A stretch of DNA of 64,000 bases. It comes from CAYZJB01 sp964602985 (GTDB taxonomy: Bacteria > CLD3 > SB21). Under the pieces are notes generated by a model. The model saw only the letters and a program-made list of their open reading frames with translations. It was not told where the DNA came from and did not search any database. Location of the stretch: NCBI GenBank assembly GCA_964602985.1, contig CAZRTJ010000006.1, forward strand, positions 62,001 through 126,000, given 5' to 3'. Positions 8,196 through 17,242 of the stretch are shown piece after piece. The translations under genes were made by a program, and so were the position numbers. How positions within the stretch are numbered: the stretch's first letter is position 1; the number at the start of each line of letters is the position of its first letter.

Positions 8196-9767
8196 ATGGC
8201 GAAGGGTGGTAAGAAGGTGAAAGCGTTTGCGAATGAACCGTTCACAGATTTTTCGAGGGCGTCCAATCGCAAAGCGTTTGAAAAAGCGCTCCACAAGGTG
8301 GGCAAAGAACTGGGCAAAGAATATTTTATCATCATTAATGGCAACCGAATTCGAACCAATCACGCATTCAATTCCGTGAACCCCGCGCGTCGCGAACAGA
8401 TCGTGGGTCACTTCTTTGACGGCAATGAAGAATTGGCGAACAAGGCGATCGTGGCGGCGAACGAGAAATTTCTCCAGTGGCGAAAGGTTCCGGCCGACAA
8501 GCGCGCGCAGTTTCTTTTTAAAGCGGCGGCCGCGATGCGCAAACGCAAGCATGAGTTTTCTGCATGGATGGTGTACGAGGTGGGCAAGAGTTGGGCGGAA
8601 GCAGATGCGGACACGGCGGAGGCCATCGACTTCATGGAGTTCTACGGACGCGAGATGCTCCGCTACGCCGGCGATCAACCGCTAACGAAAGTGCCGGGGG
8701 AGAAGAATCAATTGGAGTACATCCCGGTGGGCGTGTGTGCGGTGATTCCGCCGTGGAATTTTCCCCTGGCGATCATGTGCGGGATGACCACGGCGGCAGT
8801 CGTGACGGGCAACACGGTCGTGCTGAAGCCGTCGAGCGATTCGCCGACGATCGCCGCGAAGTTTGTGGAACTGATGGAGGACGTCGGGTTGCCTGCCGGT
8901 GTGATTAATTTTCTTCCCGGGCCGGGTTCCGGCATGGGCGATGCGCTGGTCAAACATCCGTTGACGAGGTTGATTGCGTTCACGGGATCGAAAGCTGTCG
9001 GTCTGCACATTAATAAATCGGCGGCCGATGTGACATCCGGTCAGATCTGGATCAAGCGCGTCATTGCGGAAATGGGCGGGAAGGACTCGATCGTCGTCGA
9101 CAACGAGGCCGATCTCGACAAGGCGGCCGATGGCGTGATCGCCTCGGCGTTTGGCTTCCAGGGCCAGAAGTGCTCCGCGTGTTCACGCGCGATCATCGTG
9201 GACAGCGTGTATGAGAAACTGAAGAAGAAATTGCTCGAACGGGTGGAGCGGATCACGCAAGGCGATCCGACTGATCGAAACCACACCATGGGGCCCGTGA
9301 TCAATGAGAAGGCCTTGAAGAGTATGATGTGGTACATCGACAAGGCGCAGCAGGAGGGCGGCGTCATCATCGCCGGCGGCACGAAGGACGACAGCGTGGG
9401 GAATTATCTCCGACCGACGATTATTGAAGGTGTCAAGCCGAAAGACACCATTTCCCTGGAAGAGATTTTTGGGCCGGTGCTGGCACTGATCCGAGTCAAG
9501 AATTATGACGAAGCCCTGGAAGTTGCCAACAACACGGAGTATGGATTGACGGGCGCCGTGTATTCCAAGAATCGAAAGAAGTTGGAACGAGCCAAGCAGG
9601 AATTTCATGTGGGCAATTTGTATTTTAATCGCAAATGCACGGGGGCTCTGGTGGGCGGCCATCCGTTTGGCGGTTTCAACATGAGCGGGACCGACTCCAA
9701 AGCCGGCGGCCGCGATTATCTTCTGTTGTTCATGCAGGCGAAGCTGTGGAGTGAAAAACTAAAGTAA
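8196..9767 (+). CDS. pruA: L-glutamate gamma-semialdehyde (1-pyrroline-5-carboxylate) dehydrogenase
   Basis: A 523-residue aldehyde dehydrogenase of the RocA/PruA type that oxidises glutamate semialdehyde to glutamate with NAD+, the second step of proline degradation and the end of ornithine/arginine breakdown. Visible are the cofactor-binding PPWNFPLAI, the FTGSKAVG turn, the general base Glu in IAEMGGKD, the catalytic Cys in FGFQGQKCSACSR and the C-terminal GGRDYLLLF. The start at ATG 8196 has AGGAGA upstream and a good promoter. Proline dehydrogenase is not in the window, so the partner enzyme must be encoded elsewhere. Confidence 0.95.
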   Translation: MAKGGKKVKAFANEPFTDFSRASNRKAFEKALHKVGKELGKEYFIIINGNRIRTNHAFNSVNPARREQIVGHFFDGNEELANKAIVAANEKFLQWRKVPADKRAQFLFKAAAAMRKRKHEFSAWMVYEVGKSWAEADADTAEAIDFMEFYGREMLRYAGDQPLTKVPGEKNQLEYIPVGVCAVIPPWNFPLAIMCGMTTAAVVTGNTVVLKPSSDSPTIAAKFVELMEDVGLPAGVINFLPGPGSGMGDALVKHPLTRLIAFTGSKAVGLHINKSAADVTSGQIWIKRVIAEMGGKDSIVVDNEADLDKAADGVIASAFGFQGQKCSACSRAIIVDSVYEKLKKKLLERVERITQGDPTDRNHTMGPVINEKALKSMMWYIDKAQQEGGVIIAGGTKDDSVGNYLRPTIIEGVKPKDTISLEEIFGPVLALIRVKNYDEALEVANNTEYGLTGAVYSKNRKKLERAKQEFHVGNLYFNRKCTGALVGGHPFGGFNMSGTDSKAGGRDYLLLFMQAKLWSEKLK

Positions 9768-9806
9768 ACGATCCGTCGGTGGACGGCATTCTGATAAAGG
9801 AATGGC

Positions 9807-12800
9807 ATGTCGCATGACCGTATGCTTGCCCGATTACGCGAACGTCTGGGGGAATTGCGCCGCAAGGAAAACCGGGTAGCGTTGCTGGAAGGGCTCGCGC
9901 GATTCGTCGCGCTGAGTCTGGCAGGATCGCTCGTGATCGCGGGGTTGGACTGGCTTCTTCGGCCGGACGGTCTGGGACGCTGGGTCTTGAGCGCGACGAT
10001 GTGGGTCGTCGTGATGGTGCTCGCGTGGAAAAGCTTTGTTCTCCCTCTGGCGCGGCTTCTCCGCCTTCTTCCGTCCGCAGATGATATCGATCTCGCGCGA
10101 CGCGTCGGCGAACGATTCCCTGCAATTCGGGATCGCCTCGCCAACGTGATTCAACTTACCATGTCCCGTGATTCCAACCAGTCTGAGGCGTTGGTGGAAG
10201 CGGCGTTGCGGACGCTGTATGAGGCGCAGGCCGGGTTGGATTTCGCGCAGATCATTAACACACGCAAGCTGATTCGGGCTGGGCGTCAGGCGGCCGGTGT
10301 GGTGCTGGCGACGATCGTATTGTTTTTTCTGTTTACGCCGTCGCTCAGTTTGTCGTACGCGCGGCTATGGGCGCCGCATCGCAGCTTCCAGTTGCCATCT
10401 TCCCTGGTGTGGCATATTTCGCCTCGGAATACGCAAGTGCTCCAGGGGGAATCGGTGGAAGTCGGAGTCACAGTGGAATCGTCCGCGACGACACCGTCAA
10501 AAATCACCTTGCACACGCGAGCCGAAGGATCGGATCAGGTGACGAGCGAAATTCTGTATTCCGACTCGACGCATACTTTCCGAACGACCCTGATGCATGT
10601 GAGACAAACGGTACAGTATTTTGCCGAGGCGGAAGATCCGGTCCTTCGACGTGCGTCGCGCTCCGACGAATACACGATCACCGTGGAGAAACGGCCGACG
10701 GTCAAACGTCTGGAAGTCGAAATTGAACCTCCCGCGTATTCCGGACTGTCCGCGCAAGTCCTGGACGAAAATGCCGGCGACATCACTGCCCTGAAGGGTT
10801 CGCGGATCCGCATACGAACGGAGGCAACCAAACCGTTGCGGGCGTCTGACATCGTGTTCTCCGATTCCACGCGCATTCTCATGACCCTTGGGGAATTTGC
10901 CCCGAACCGGAGCGAAGGCCAATTTACCCTTCTGCGCGAGGGATCGTATCACCTGTCGTTCACGGACGTCAAGGGAATTGCCAGCTCCAATCCGGTGGAA
11001 TACCGAATGTCAATTGTGTCCGACGATGATCCGATGATTCAGTTGTTGGATCCGGGAAAGGACACCGACATCACCGAGTCGATGCAGATTCGACTTCTGG
11101 CAGACCTCCGCGACGATTTCGGCCTGACGAGGCTCCTGCTCCATCACCGGCTGGACAAGACATCGTCTTTCCGGGAGACGCAGAAGGACTACACGGTTCT
11201 CGATCTTTCGTATCTGCTGGATCGGGACCTGGTTCAGCAAAGCGTCTCGTATGTTTGGAATTATGCATCGCTCGCTCTGCAGCCCGAAGACGTGATGTCC
11301 TTTTATCTCGAGGTCTTCGACAACGACGTCGTGTCCGGCCCCAAGAGTTCGCGGAGTGCGGTCATCACCATGCGGTTCCCGTCGTTGGAGGAAATCCTGG
11401 CCGAGGTGAACAACCAGCAGGATCAGGCCATCCTGAAGGCGGATGAACTTCTCAAAGAAAGCGAATCCCTGTCGAAAGAACTCGACGAACTGCAGCAGGA
11501 ATTGCTGAAAGACAAGAAGTTGGAGTGGCAGGATAAGGAAAAGGCCAAAGAACTTGCCGCGAAACAGGAAAAACTCCAACAGGAAATGAAAGATATTCAG
11601 GAATCGCTTCAGGAAATGGCCGACAAGATGAGTGAACATGATCTCTTGTCCAAAGAAACGCTCGACAAGTACCAGGAATTGCAAAAGTTGATGCAGGATA
11701 TCCAGAGTCAGGAATTGCAAGACGCGATACGGAAGATGCAGGAAGCGATGAAGAAAAACCTGAATCTGGACCAACTCAAGAACACGATCAAGAATTTCAA
11801 GCTGGATCAAGAGCAGTTCCAGAAGAATTTGGAACGCACGGTCGAATTGCTGAAGCGACTGAAGATCGAACAAACGTTTGAGCAACTGAAAAAACAGGCG
11901 GAGGAACTCGGTCGGCGCCAGGATCAGTTGAATGAACTGGCCAAGCAGCCGCTCAAGGATCATGAGCGCGAGGCGCTGGCGAAGGAGCAGAAATCCCTGG
12001 AGAACGGACTGGACCGACTGCAACAGGAATCCGAAAAACAAAAGGAGGCGATTCGTCAGTTGGACCCGCAGGCCTCGACGAAGCAGTTGGATGAAGCGAT
12101 CGACCGGATGAAGAGCCGGGCTACTCAGAAGAAGATGCAAGCGTCTCAGGAATCGCTGAGTCAAAAGCAACAGCAGGAATCGAGCGATCAGCAAAATCGG
12201 GATGAAATCGCGCAGGAGCTCGACTCCCTGGCTTCCCAGCTCTCCGGCGCCCAGCAGGAGTATCTGGAACAGCAGAATCGCGCAGTGATGACGGCCATGC
12301 AGAAGATCATCTATGATCTTCTGGAAGTTTCGAAAGATCAGGAGTCGGTCATGGACGAGACCGGACTGTTGCACGCCTTGAACCCCAAGTATCGGCTCAT
12401 GACGCAGCGACAGTCGGAGGTTCTCGCCAACATGGGTCGGATCACGGAAAATATCATTGGACTGTCCAATCGGACCTTCCATATCGGAACGCCGCTGGGA
12501 AAGATCGTCGGGTCTGCGCTGGGAAACATGAACACGGCCGTGAAAGAAATGGAGGAACGCAACGCAACCCAGGTGGGTCAGCGGCAAATGAGCGCCATGA
12601 ACGATGTGAACGACGCCGTGAAAATGCTGTTGCAGAGCATGAATCAGATGCAACAGGGCGCGTCCGGGACGGGCCTGCAATCGCTCCTGCAACAACTGGA
12701 ACAGATGGCGGGACAACAGGGTGATGTGAACAGCGGGATGGAACAATTATTCGGCAACGGCGGAAACGAGGGAAGCCTGTCCCTGGATCAGCAGGCCGAA

Positions 12801-13226
12801 TTGGGCCGGCGGCTCGCGGAACAGGAAGCCGTGCGACGTTCGCTCGAGAATCTGAAGAATCAGTCTGAGGAACACGGCCAGCTCAAGAACCAGTTGGAAC
12901 AAATGGGCAAGGAGATGGACGAGGTACTGAAGGACATGCAACACCAGGACGTCAACCGCAAGACACTGGAGCGGCAACGGCGCATCCTTCAGCGGATGCT
13001 CGATGCGACCAAATCCATGCAGGAAAAGGACTATTCAGAAAAACGAAAGAGTGAAACCGGCAAAGAGTATGACGTCCGCAGTCCGAAAGATCTGCCCGAG
13101 GGTTTGCTGGATCGCAAGGCTCGGCTGCGGGAAGAACTGCTTCGCTTGAAACGCGAGGGTTATTCCAAAGACTACGAAGAACTCGTCCGAAAATATTTCG
13201 AGGCGCTGGGGGACATCAAGCAGTAA
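9807..13226 (+). CDS. DUF4175-like membrane protein with very long Gln-rich coiled coil
   Basis: A 1139-residue protein with two hydrophobic segments near residues 30-50 and 60-85, an ERFPAIRDRLANVIQL segment and a third hydrophobic segment near 155-180. A beta-rich region follows to about residue 520. Residues 530-1139 are an almost unbroken, highly charged Gln/Glu/Lys/Leu coiled coil with heptad-like spacing. This matches the layout of DUF4175-type proteins found in Bacteroidota and Alphaproteobacteria, whose function is unknown. The N-terminus would anchor it in the inner membrane with most of the protein outside the cytoplasm. It lies 39 bp downstream of pruA and could share its transcript. 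Confidence 0.85.
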   Translation: MSHDRMLARLRERLGELRRKENRVALLEGLARFVALSLAGSLVIAGLDWLLRPDGLGRWVLSATMWVVVMVLAWKSFVLPLARLLRLLPSADDIDLARRVGERFPAIRDRLANVIQLTMSRDSNQSEALVEAALRTLYEAQAGLDFAQIINTRKLIRAGRQAAGVVLATIVLFFLFTPSLSLSYARLWAPHRSFQLPSSLVWHISPRNTQVLQGESVEVGVTVESSATTPSKITLHTRAEGSDQVTSEILYSDSTHTFRTTLMHVRQTVQYFAEAEDPVLRRASRSDEYTITVEKRPTVKRLEVEIEPPAYSGLSAQVLDENAGDITALKGSRIRIRTEATKPLRASDIVFSDSTRILMTLGEFAPNRSEGQFTLLREGSYHLSFTDVKGIASSNPVEYRMSIVSDDDPMIQLLDPGKDTDITESMQIRLLADLRDDFGLTRLLLHHRLDKTSSFRETQKDYTVLDLSYLLDRDLVQQSVSYVWNYASLALQPEDVMSFYLEVFDNDVVSGPKSSRSAVITMRFPSLEEILAEVNNQQDQAILKADELLKESESLSKELDELQQELLKDKKLEWQDKEKAKELAAKQEKLQQEMKDIQESLQEMADKMSEHDLLSKETLDKYQELQKLMQDIQSQELQDAIRKMQEAMKKNLNLDQLKNTIKNFKLDQEQFQKNLERTVELLKRLKIEQTFEQLKKQAEELGRRQDQLNELAKQPLKDHEREALAKEQKSLENGLDRLQQESEKQKEAIRQLDPQASTKQLDEAIDRMKSRATQKKMQASQESLSQKQQQESSDQQNRDEIAQELDSLASQLSGAQQEYLEQQNRAVMTAMQKIIYDLLEVSKDQESVMDETGLLHALNPKYRLMTQRQSEVLANMGRITENIIGLSNRTFHIGTPLGKIVGSALGNMNTAVKEMEERNATQVGQRQMSAMNDVNDAVKMLLQSMNQMQQGASGTGLQSLLQQLEQMAGQQGDVNSGMEQLFGNGGNEGSLSLDQQAELGRRLAEQEAVRRSLENLKNQSEEHGQLKNQLEQMGKEMDEVLKDMQHQDVNRKTLERQRRILQRMLDATKSMQEKDYSEKRKSETGKEYDVRSPKDLPEGLLDRKARLREELLRLKREGYSKDYEELVRKYFEALGDIKQ

Positions 13227-13290
13227 GGCTATTCCGCGGTATCGACCTGCTGACCGGGGCAAAACTTCCCTTCACGCGTTGCGATAGGTC

Positions 13291-13944
13291 CTACAAGGCG
13301 ACGGTCCGGTTCCGCTCGATCCACCACGCCCACAGCACAAAAAGCCACATGGCGTTGCCGACGAAGGCAATGGCTCTTTCATCCGGCGGGGGCGGTCCCA
13401 GAATATTACCGACCCAGATGAAGAGGAAAAACACGACCAGTCCCCAAAATGCGTACTGGCCGGTCCGACCGCTTGCACGCGTGGTCCGAAGATACACAGC
13501 GATGCCGCCGACAAACATCGCTAATTCAACGATCACGGTGGCGGGCACGTGGTTCCACAAACCCAAACCAAAGAAAGAAGGCGAACCCGGCGCCAGCGGG
13601 AGGTCCGGGCGATGGGTGACAAAATCCAGAATCCAGTGACTCAAGACGCACATCCCGACCCACAAAGAGGCACGTCCATCCCGCCGCCAGAGAAAATAGG
13701 CTCCACCCAGAACAACTGACCAAACCACAGAAGCGACCAGGCTGTGGGTGTAGGGGTAATTGACAAAATCCAATGGCGTCATCGCCGTGTTGCCCGGATC
13801 GATGTGAACCTGTTCGACTCCGAAAAGAAGCAGGACGGGCCACAGGAGATCCATCCATTGAGCGGCAACAAACAGCATGGCGAGGGACACGCTAGGGGCG
13901 GCGCGCTTGGCCGCCATCGCCACCGCGTAGTGACCGATGAACAT
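13291..13944 (-). CDS. Inner-membrane protein, DUF457/YdjM-like putative metal-dependent hydrolase
   Basis: A 217-residue polytopic membrane protein with six or so hydrophobic segments. The N-terminal MFIGHYAVAMAAKRAAP and a later LSHWILDFVTHRPD resemble the conserved His/Asp positions of the YdjM/DUF457 group, annotated as membrane-bound metal-dependent hydrolases. No biochemical role is assured. The ATG at 13944 is chosen because it begins the conserved segment; upstream codons are Arg/Trp-rich and unlike a membrane protein start. The gene stands alone, convergent with the DUF4175-like gene. Confidence 0.7.
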   Translation of the reverse strand: MFIGHYAVAMAAKRAAPSVSLAMLFVAAQWMDLLWPVLLLFGVEQVHIDPGNTAMTPLDFVNYPYTHSLVASVVWSVVLGGAYFLWRRDGRASLWVGMCVLSHWILDFVTHRPDLPLAPGSPSFFGLGLWNHVPATVIVELAMFVGGIAVYLRTTRASGRTGQYAFWGLVVFFLFIWVGNILGPPPPDERAIAFVGNAMWLFVLWAWWIERNRTVAL

Positions 13945-14062
13945 GCACAGTGTCTCCCAAGTGCGTTTGCCGAAAGAATAGTCAATCGGAAGACGGAATG
14001 CAAGAAGGTGGCGCCTCCCGTGACGCCATCCCTCCCACAACGGGCCGGGATTCCGGGTCGTT

Positions 14063-15361
14063 CTAATACGTGAGATTCACGGAGAGATCGAATTGCTTCA
14101 ATTCCTTGCTCGCTTCGTTCACTTGAAGGCTGTCGTAACAGTAAGAATAAATCCTCCAGTCCACCCATCGATCATGCAAGGTAAAACTCTTTGTCTTGGT
14201 TTCCATTTCCGACGCCACAGTCGCCGTACAAACGGCACGGAGGGAATCATCTTGTTTGCCGATTTCCAGTTCGGCACGATAAACAAAGTAGCTCGAGATG
14301 TACATTGCCCACCATCGGTCAGAGGAAAAACTCAATGTATTGGACATCCGATGGTCATACGAGAATAATTCCTGGCCATTGGCGGAACAAGTTGTCGTGA
14401 GGTTGGCCACCAGTGGAGGGACGTCTTTCTCGATCAAGATTCCCCGGTAATCATCCTTGGTGAATGCGCCCACCAGTTGTTCGGTGGGTTGGGACATCTT
14501 GAATGACACGTCGTTGGAAACAATAAAGGAACCAGTTGTTGCCAGATAGGTTGGAGCGGCCAGATAAGGATAAAAAGGATGACCAAATGCGTAATACTTG
14601 TTCTCCCCGACATACGACACGGTTCCCACGGCGATCCAATCGAAGTAGTCGCCGGACAGGTCGACAATTGCGATCGAGCTTCCCGGAAGGACAGATACGT
14701 CGCCAACTTTTTGAAGTCCGGATTGTCGGGCAAACAGTTTGTCTGATCGATTCGCATTTCGTCCAAAGCGATTGGCCAGCTCAGCGTAGCGCGAAGGCAC
14801 ATCCAGTTCGTAGCCGGCCCCGACATAGGCCGGCTCAATGAATTCGAATGACGGCGGAGGAGAACCGTGCTGAGAGACTGTACCCGTGTCCACGGCCAGG
14901 ACGTCCTCGATGACACGGGCCGCGAAATCCGTGGAATTACCGTAATATCCGTACGCCAGAATACCAGCTATTTTTCCGTCTGTCGTAAGCACGGGTGAGC
15001 CGCTGTCGCCCGCGCCAATTGGAAATCCAGCCGGTGAGTGACACAAGATTAGGCGATGACGTCCACTCACGTATAGCGCATCCAGGCTCACATCGACTTC
15101 CCAGATCTCGAAGTCTCTCCGATTGACCCTCAACTTCATCTTGGTGCCTCGCGGAAGGCTTGACAGGTCAGAATAGGACAGGATAGAGGTTGGGTTGTCG
15201 GATACGATCTTGTACGGAATGCTGTCCCCGTTTCCTCCACCGTAATAGTAGTAGTTGTTGCCATCGTAATGGTTGTTGGTGTTGTTTTCCTCTGTCGTCT
15301 CACAGGACAGGAGACTGACCGTCAGGAAGAAGATCGGAAGGGTCAGGCGGTTAGAGTGCAT
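14063..15361 (-). CDS. SpoIVB peptidase S55 domain-like lipoprotein
   Basis: A 432-residue predicted lipoprotein (hydrophobic stretch ending SLLSC, residue 20) with an Asn/Tyr/Gly-rich low-complexity tether at residues 24-46. The body fits the bacterial S55-like family: GAGDSGSPVLTTDGKIAG near 116-133, then AVGTVSYVGENKYYAFGHPF near 244-263 with His261. This order, a GxSGSP box followed by an AFGHP box, is seen in many environmental proteins annotated as SpoIVB peptidase domain proteins. Proteolysis is plausible but unproven. It could instead be a non-peptidase scaffold. The upstream region contains a promoter-like block shared with another lipoprotein gene (see findings). Confidence 0.72.
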   Translation of the reverse strand: MHSNRLTLPIFFLTVSLLSCETTEENNTNNHYDGNNYYYYGGGNGDSIPYKIVSDNPTSILSYSDLSSLPRGTKMKLRVNRRDFEIWEVDVSLDALYVSGRHRLILCHSPAGFPIGAGDSGSPVLTTDGKIAGILAYGYYGNSTDFAARVIEDVLAVDTGTVSQHGSPPPSFEFIEPAYVGAGYELDVPSRYAELANRFGRNANRSDKLFARQSGLQKVGDVSVLPGSSIAIVDLSGDYFDWIAVGTVSYVGENKYYAFGHPFYPYLAAPTYLATTGSFIVSNDVSFKMSQPTEQLVGAFTKDDYRGILIEKDVPPLVANLTTTCSANGQELFSYDHRMSNTLSFSSDRWWAMYISSYFVYRAELEIGKQDDSLRAVCTATVASEMETKTKSFTLHDRWVDWRIYSYCYDSLQVNEASKELKQFDLSVNLTY

Positions 15362-15415
15362 TTCGTGACCTCACTTTCGTTTGGTTGTCAAGCCCCGGAC
15401 GGGACCTATCCCGTC

Positions 15416-15453
15416 TATATCCATAGTGCCAGCGAACCTGAAAACATTACAGG
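15416..15453 (-). promoter_or_regulatory. Promoter-like conserved block upstream of S55-like lipoprotein gene
   Basis: On the minus strand this block reads CCTG, TAATGTTTTC, a variable stretch, GCACTAT and then a TATA element. Nearly the same block occurs at 47838-47878 upstream of an unrelated lipoprotein gene. The TATA element lies about 55 bp before the ATG at 15361. Confidence 0.45.
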
Positions 15454-15514
15454 TCATTTTGGAAAAAGTTAACGGCCTCTGCCAGCCTTGCCAAATCGCA
15501 TTAACAAAAGGGAA

Positions 15515-15543
15515 CATTGGGCCCGACAGCGTCATGGTATAAT
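15515..15543 (+). promoter_or_regulatory. Promoter with consensus -10 box for formate dehydrogenase genes
   Basis: A perfect TATAAT lies at 15538-15543. The -35 region is weak: CATTGG at 15515-15520 with 17 bp spacing, or TTGGGC at 15517-15522 with 15 bp. It lies about 93 bp before the first formate dehydrogenase ATG, leaving room for a 5' leader. A weak -35 may mean activator dependence. Confidence 0.5.
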
Positions 15544-15635
15544 GGCTACCTCGATGCCTGAATTCGTTTGCCATTTCGTCTCTTCCGCGCTAACTTCCTG
15601 ACCGAAGTCACATCCGACTTACCAAAGGACGAATC

Positions 15636-17240
15636 ATGTCCGACAACCTCAGCAACCTCTCCGGCCGACAAGGTCTTCAAAACAATCTTCTTGAGAAAAT
15701 CAGTTCCACCGACGACGTCGACGAGATTCGCGAAGAATTTCTGATCCCGGCCGCACCCATTGTGAGCGCGCAGTCGTTCTACGATCTCCTGCGCGACGAA
15801 AACAAGAACAAGAAAGTTTTTGTCTGCAACGGCAGCACATGTATGCTGGCCGGTACGCAGGATCGTCTCAAAGCGGAATTGTCCAAACATTTTCACGCCG
15901 ACGAGATCGGCGAACTGTGCTGCTTCGGACGCTGTTATGAGAATGGCGCATTCCAGTTGGACGGCGTGAATTATTCCGGGCAATCGCCGGAGTCCATCGC
16001 GTCGATCGTCTCCAACGGCAAACGGACCGCACAGAATAGCTATGCGGTCGATTCGCGCGGCAGGCAAATCCTGACCGAACCGCCAACGGATTTGGTGAAG
16101 TATTATTCATGTGTCCAATCGCTTCTGGCAAAATCGCCGGAGACTCTGATCGACGAAGTCAAAACGAGCGGTCTGCGCGGGCGGGGAGGTGCGGGCTTTC
16201 CGATGTGGATCAAACTCGATACGTGTCGTAAAGTTGAGGACGCGCCCAAATACATCGTGTGCAATGCCGACGAAGGCGATCCGGGTGCGTTTTCCGATCG
16301 ATATTTGCTGGAAAAGAATCCGCACGTCGTTTTGTTTGGGATGCTGATCGCCGGTCGTATGGTCGGCGCCTCACACGGGGTCGTCTACATCCGCGCGGAG
16401 TATCCGGAATCCGTTGTGTCGGTGAATTTGGCCGTGGACGAGTTGAACAGGATCGGGATCCCGTTTTCATTTACATTCAAAGTGATCAAGGCGCAGGGTG
16501 CGTATGTGTGCGGCGAAGAGACGGCGCTCTTGTCGTCGATCGAAGGGCAACGGCCGGTGGTTCGCGTGCGGCCGCCGTTTCCTGCTGAAAAAGGTCTGTA
16601 CAACAAGCCGACTATCGTCAGCAACGTCGAAACGTTTGCGAATCTGCACTTTATTCTGAATCACGGCGGGAAATCGTTCGCCGCGATCGGAACTCCGCAA
16701 TCGACCGGAACCAAGCTGATGAGCCTCGACTGGACGTTCCATAAACCGGGGATGTACGAAGCCGAGATGGGAACTCCGTTGTCGGTGGTCGTGAACGAAC
16801 TCGGCGGCGGATTTCGCAGACCCGTCAAGGCGCTGCATATCGGCGGACCGCTTGGAGGACTCGTGCCGGTCTCGAAAATTCCCGATCTGGTTGTGTCGTA
16901 CGAATCGTTTAAGTCTCAGGGGTTTGAACTGGGCCACGGCTCCGTCATCGGCATTCCGCAGGATTATCCGATGATCCACTATTTGGAGCGCTTGTTTGAA
17001 TTTTGTGCTCACGAGAGCTGTGGAAAATGTTATCCCTGTCGACTGGGTTCGGTCCGCGGGATGGAAATGACCCGGAAGGCGCGCGAGGAAGATTGCAAAA
17101 TCGATCGTGAGTTGTTCGGCGATCTTGTGGAGACGATGAAACTGGGCTCTCTCTGCGCCCTCGGCAGCGGTCTTCCCCTGCCGATCCTGAATGCGTTGCA
17201 TTATTTCGAAGACGAACTCAAACCGTATTTCAAAGGATAG
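15636..17240 (+). CDS. fdsB: NAD-dependent formate dehydrogenase, flavoprotein (NuoEF-like) subunit
   Basis: A 534-residue diaphorase subunit that passes electrons from formate oxidation to NAD+. Residues about 65-120 form a thioredoxin-like ferredoxin with all four [2Fe-2S] cysteines (CNGSTC and CCFGRC). The NuoF-like part follows: GLRGRGGAGFPMWIK for NADH, the FMN region with NADEGDPGAFSDR and GAYVCGEETAL, and a C-terminal [4Fe-4S] site in ESCGKCYPCR with a later SLCALG. It lies 2 bp before the catalytic subunit gene, so both are one operon. Similar architecture occurs in HndC and HoxF hydrogenase subunits; the neighbour decides for formate dehydrogenase. No separate FdsG/NuoE subunit is present, though the fused N-terminal ferredoxin may fill that role. 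Confidence 0.88.
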   Translation: MSDNLSNLSGRQGLQNNLLEKISSTDDVDEIREEFLIPAAPIVSAQSFYDLLRDENKNKKVFVCNGSTCMLAGTQDRLKAELSKHFHADEIGELCCFGRCYENGAFQLDGVNYSGQSPESIASIVSNGKRTAQNSYAVDSRGRQILTEPPTDLVKYYSCVQSLLAKSPETLIDEVKTSGLRGRGGAGFPMWIKLDTCRKVEDAPKYIVCNADEGDPGAFSDRYLLEKNPHVVLFGMLIAGRMVGASHGVVYIRAEYPESVVSVNLAVDELNRIGIPFSFTFKVIKAQGAYVCGEETALLSSIEGQRPVVRVRPPFPAEKGLYNKPTIVSNVETFANLHFILNHGGKSFAAIGTPQSTGTKLMSLDWTFHKPGMYEAEMGTPLSVVVNELGGGFRRPVKALHIGGPLGGLVPVSKIPDLVVSYESFKSQGFELGHGSVIGIPQDYPMIHYLERLFEFCAHESCGKCYPCRLGSVRGMEMTRKAREEDCKIDRELFGDLVETMKLGSLCALGSGLPLPILNALHYFEDELKPYFKG

Positions 17241-17242
17241 CT

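Noticed and set aside
9772..9785. A terminator after pruA (CCGTC-GGTG-GACGG)
   Set aside because: The hairpin is short and lacks a T run; the next gene begins soon after.
11010..12746. A 578-residue frame on the minus strand opposite the coiled-coil gene
   Set aside because: It is a Leu/His-rich mirror of the Gln/Lys-rich coiled coil, with no domain. The plus-strand gene has a continuous heptad pattern.
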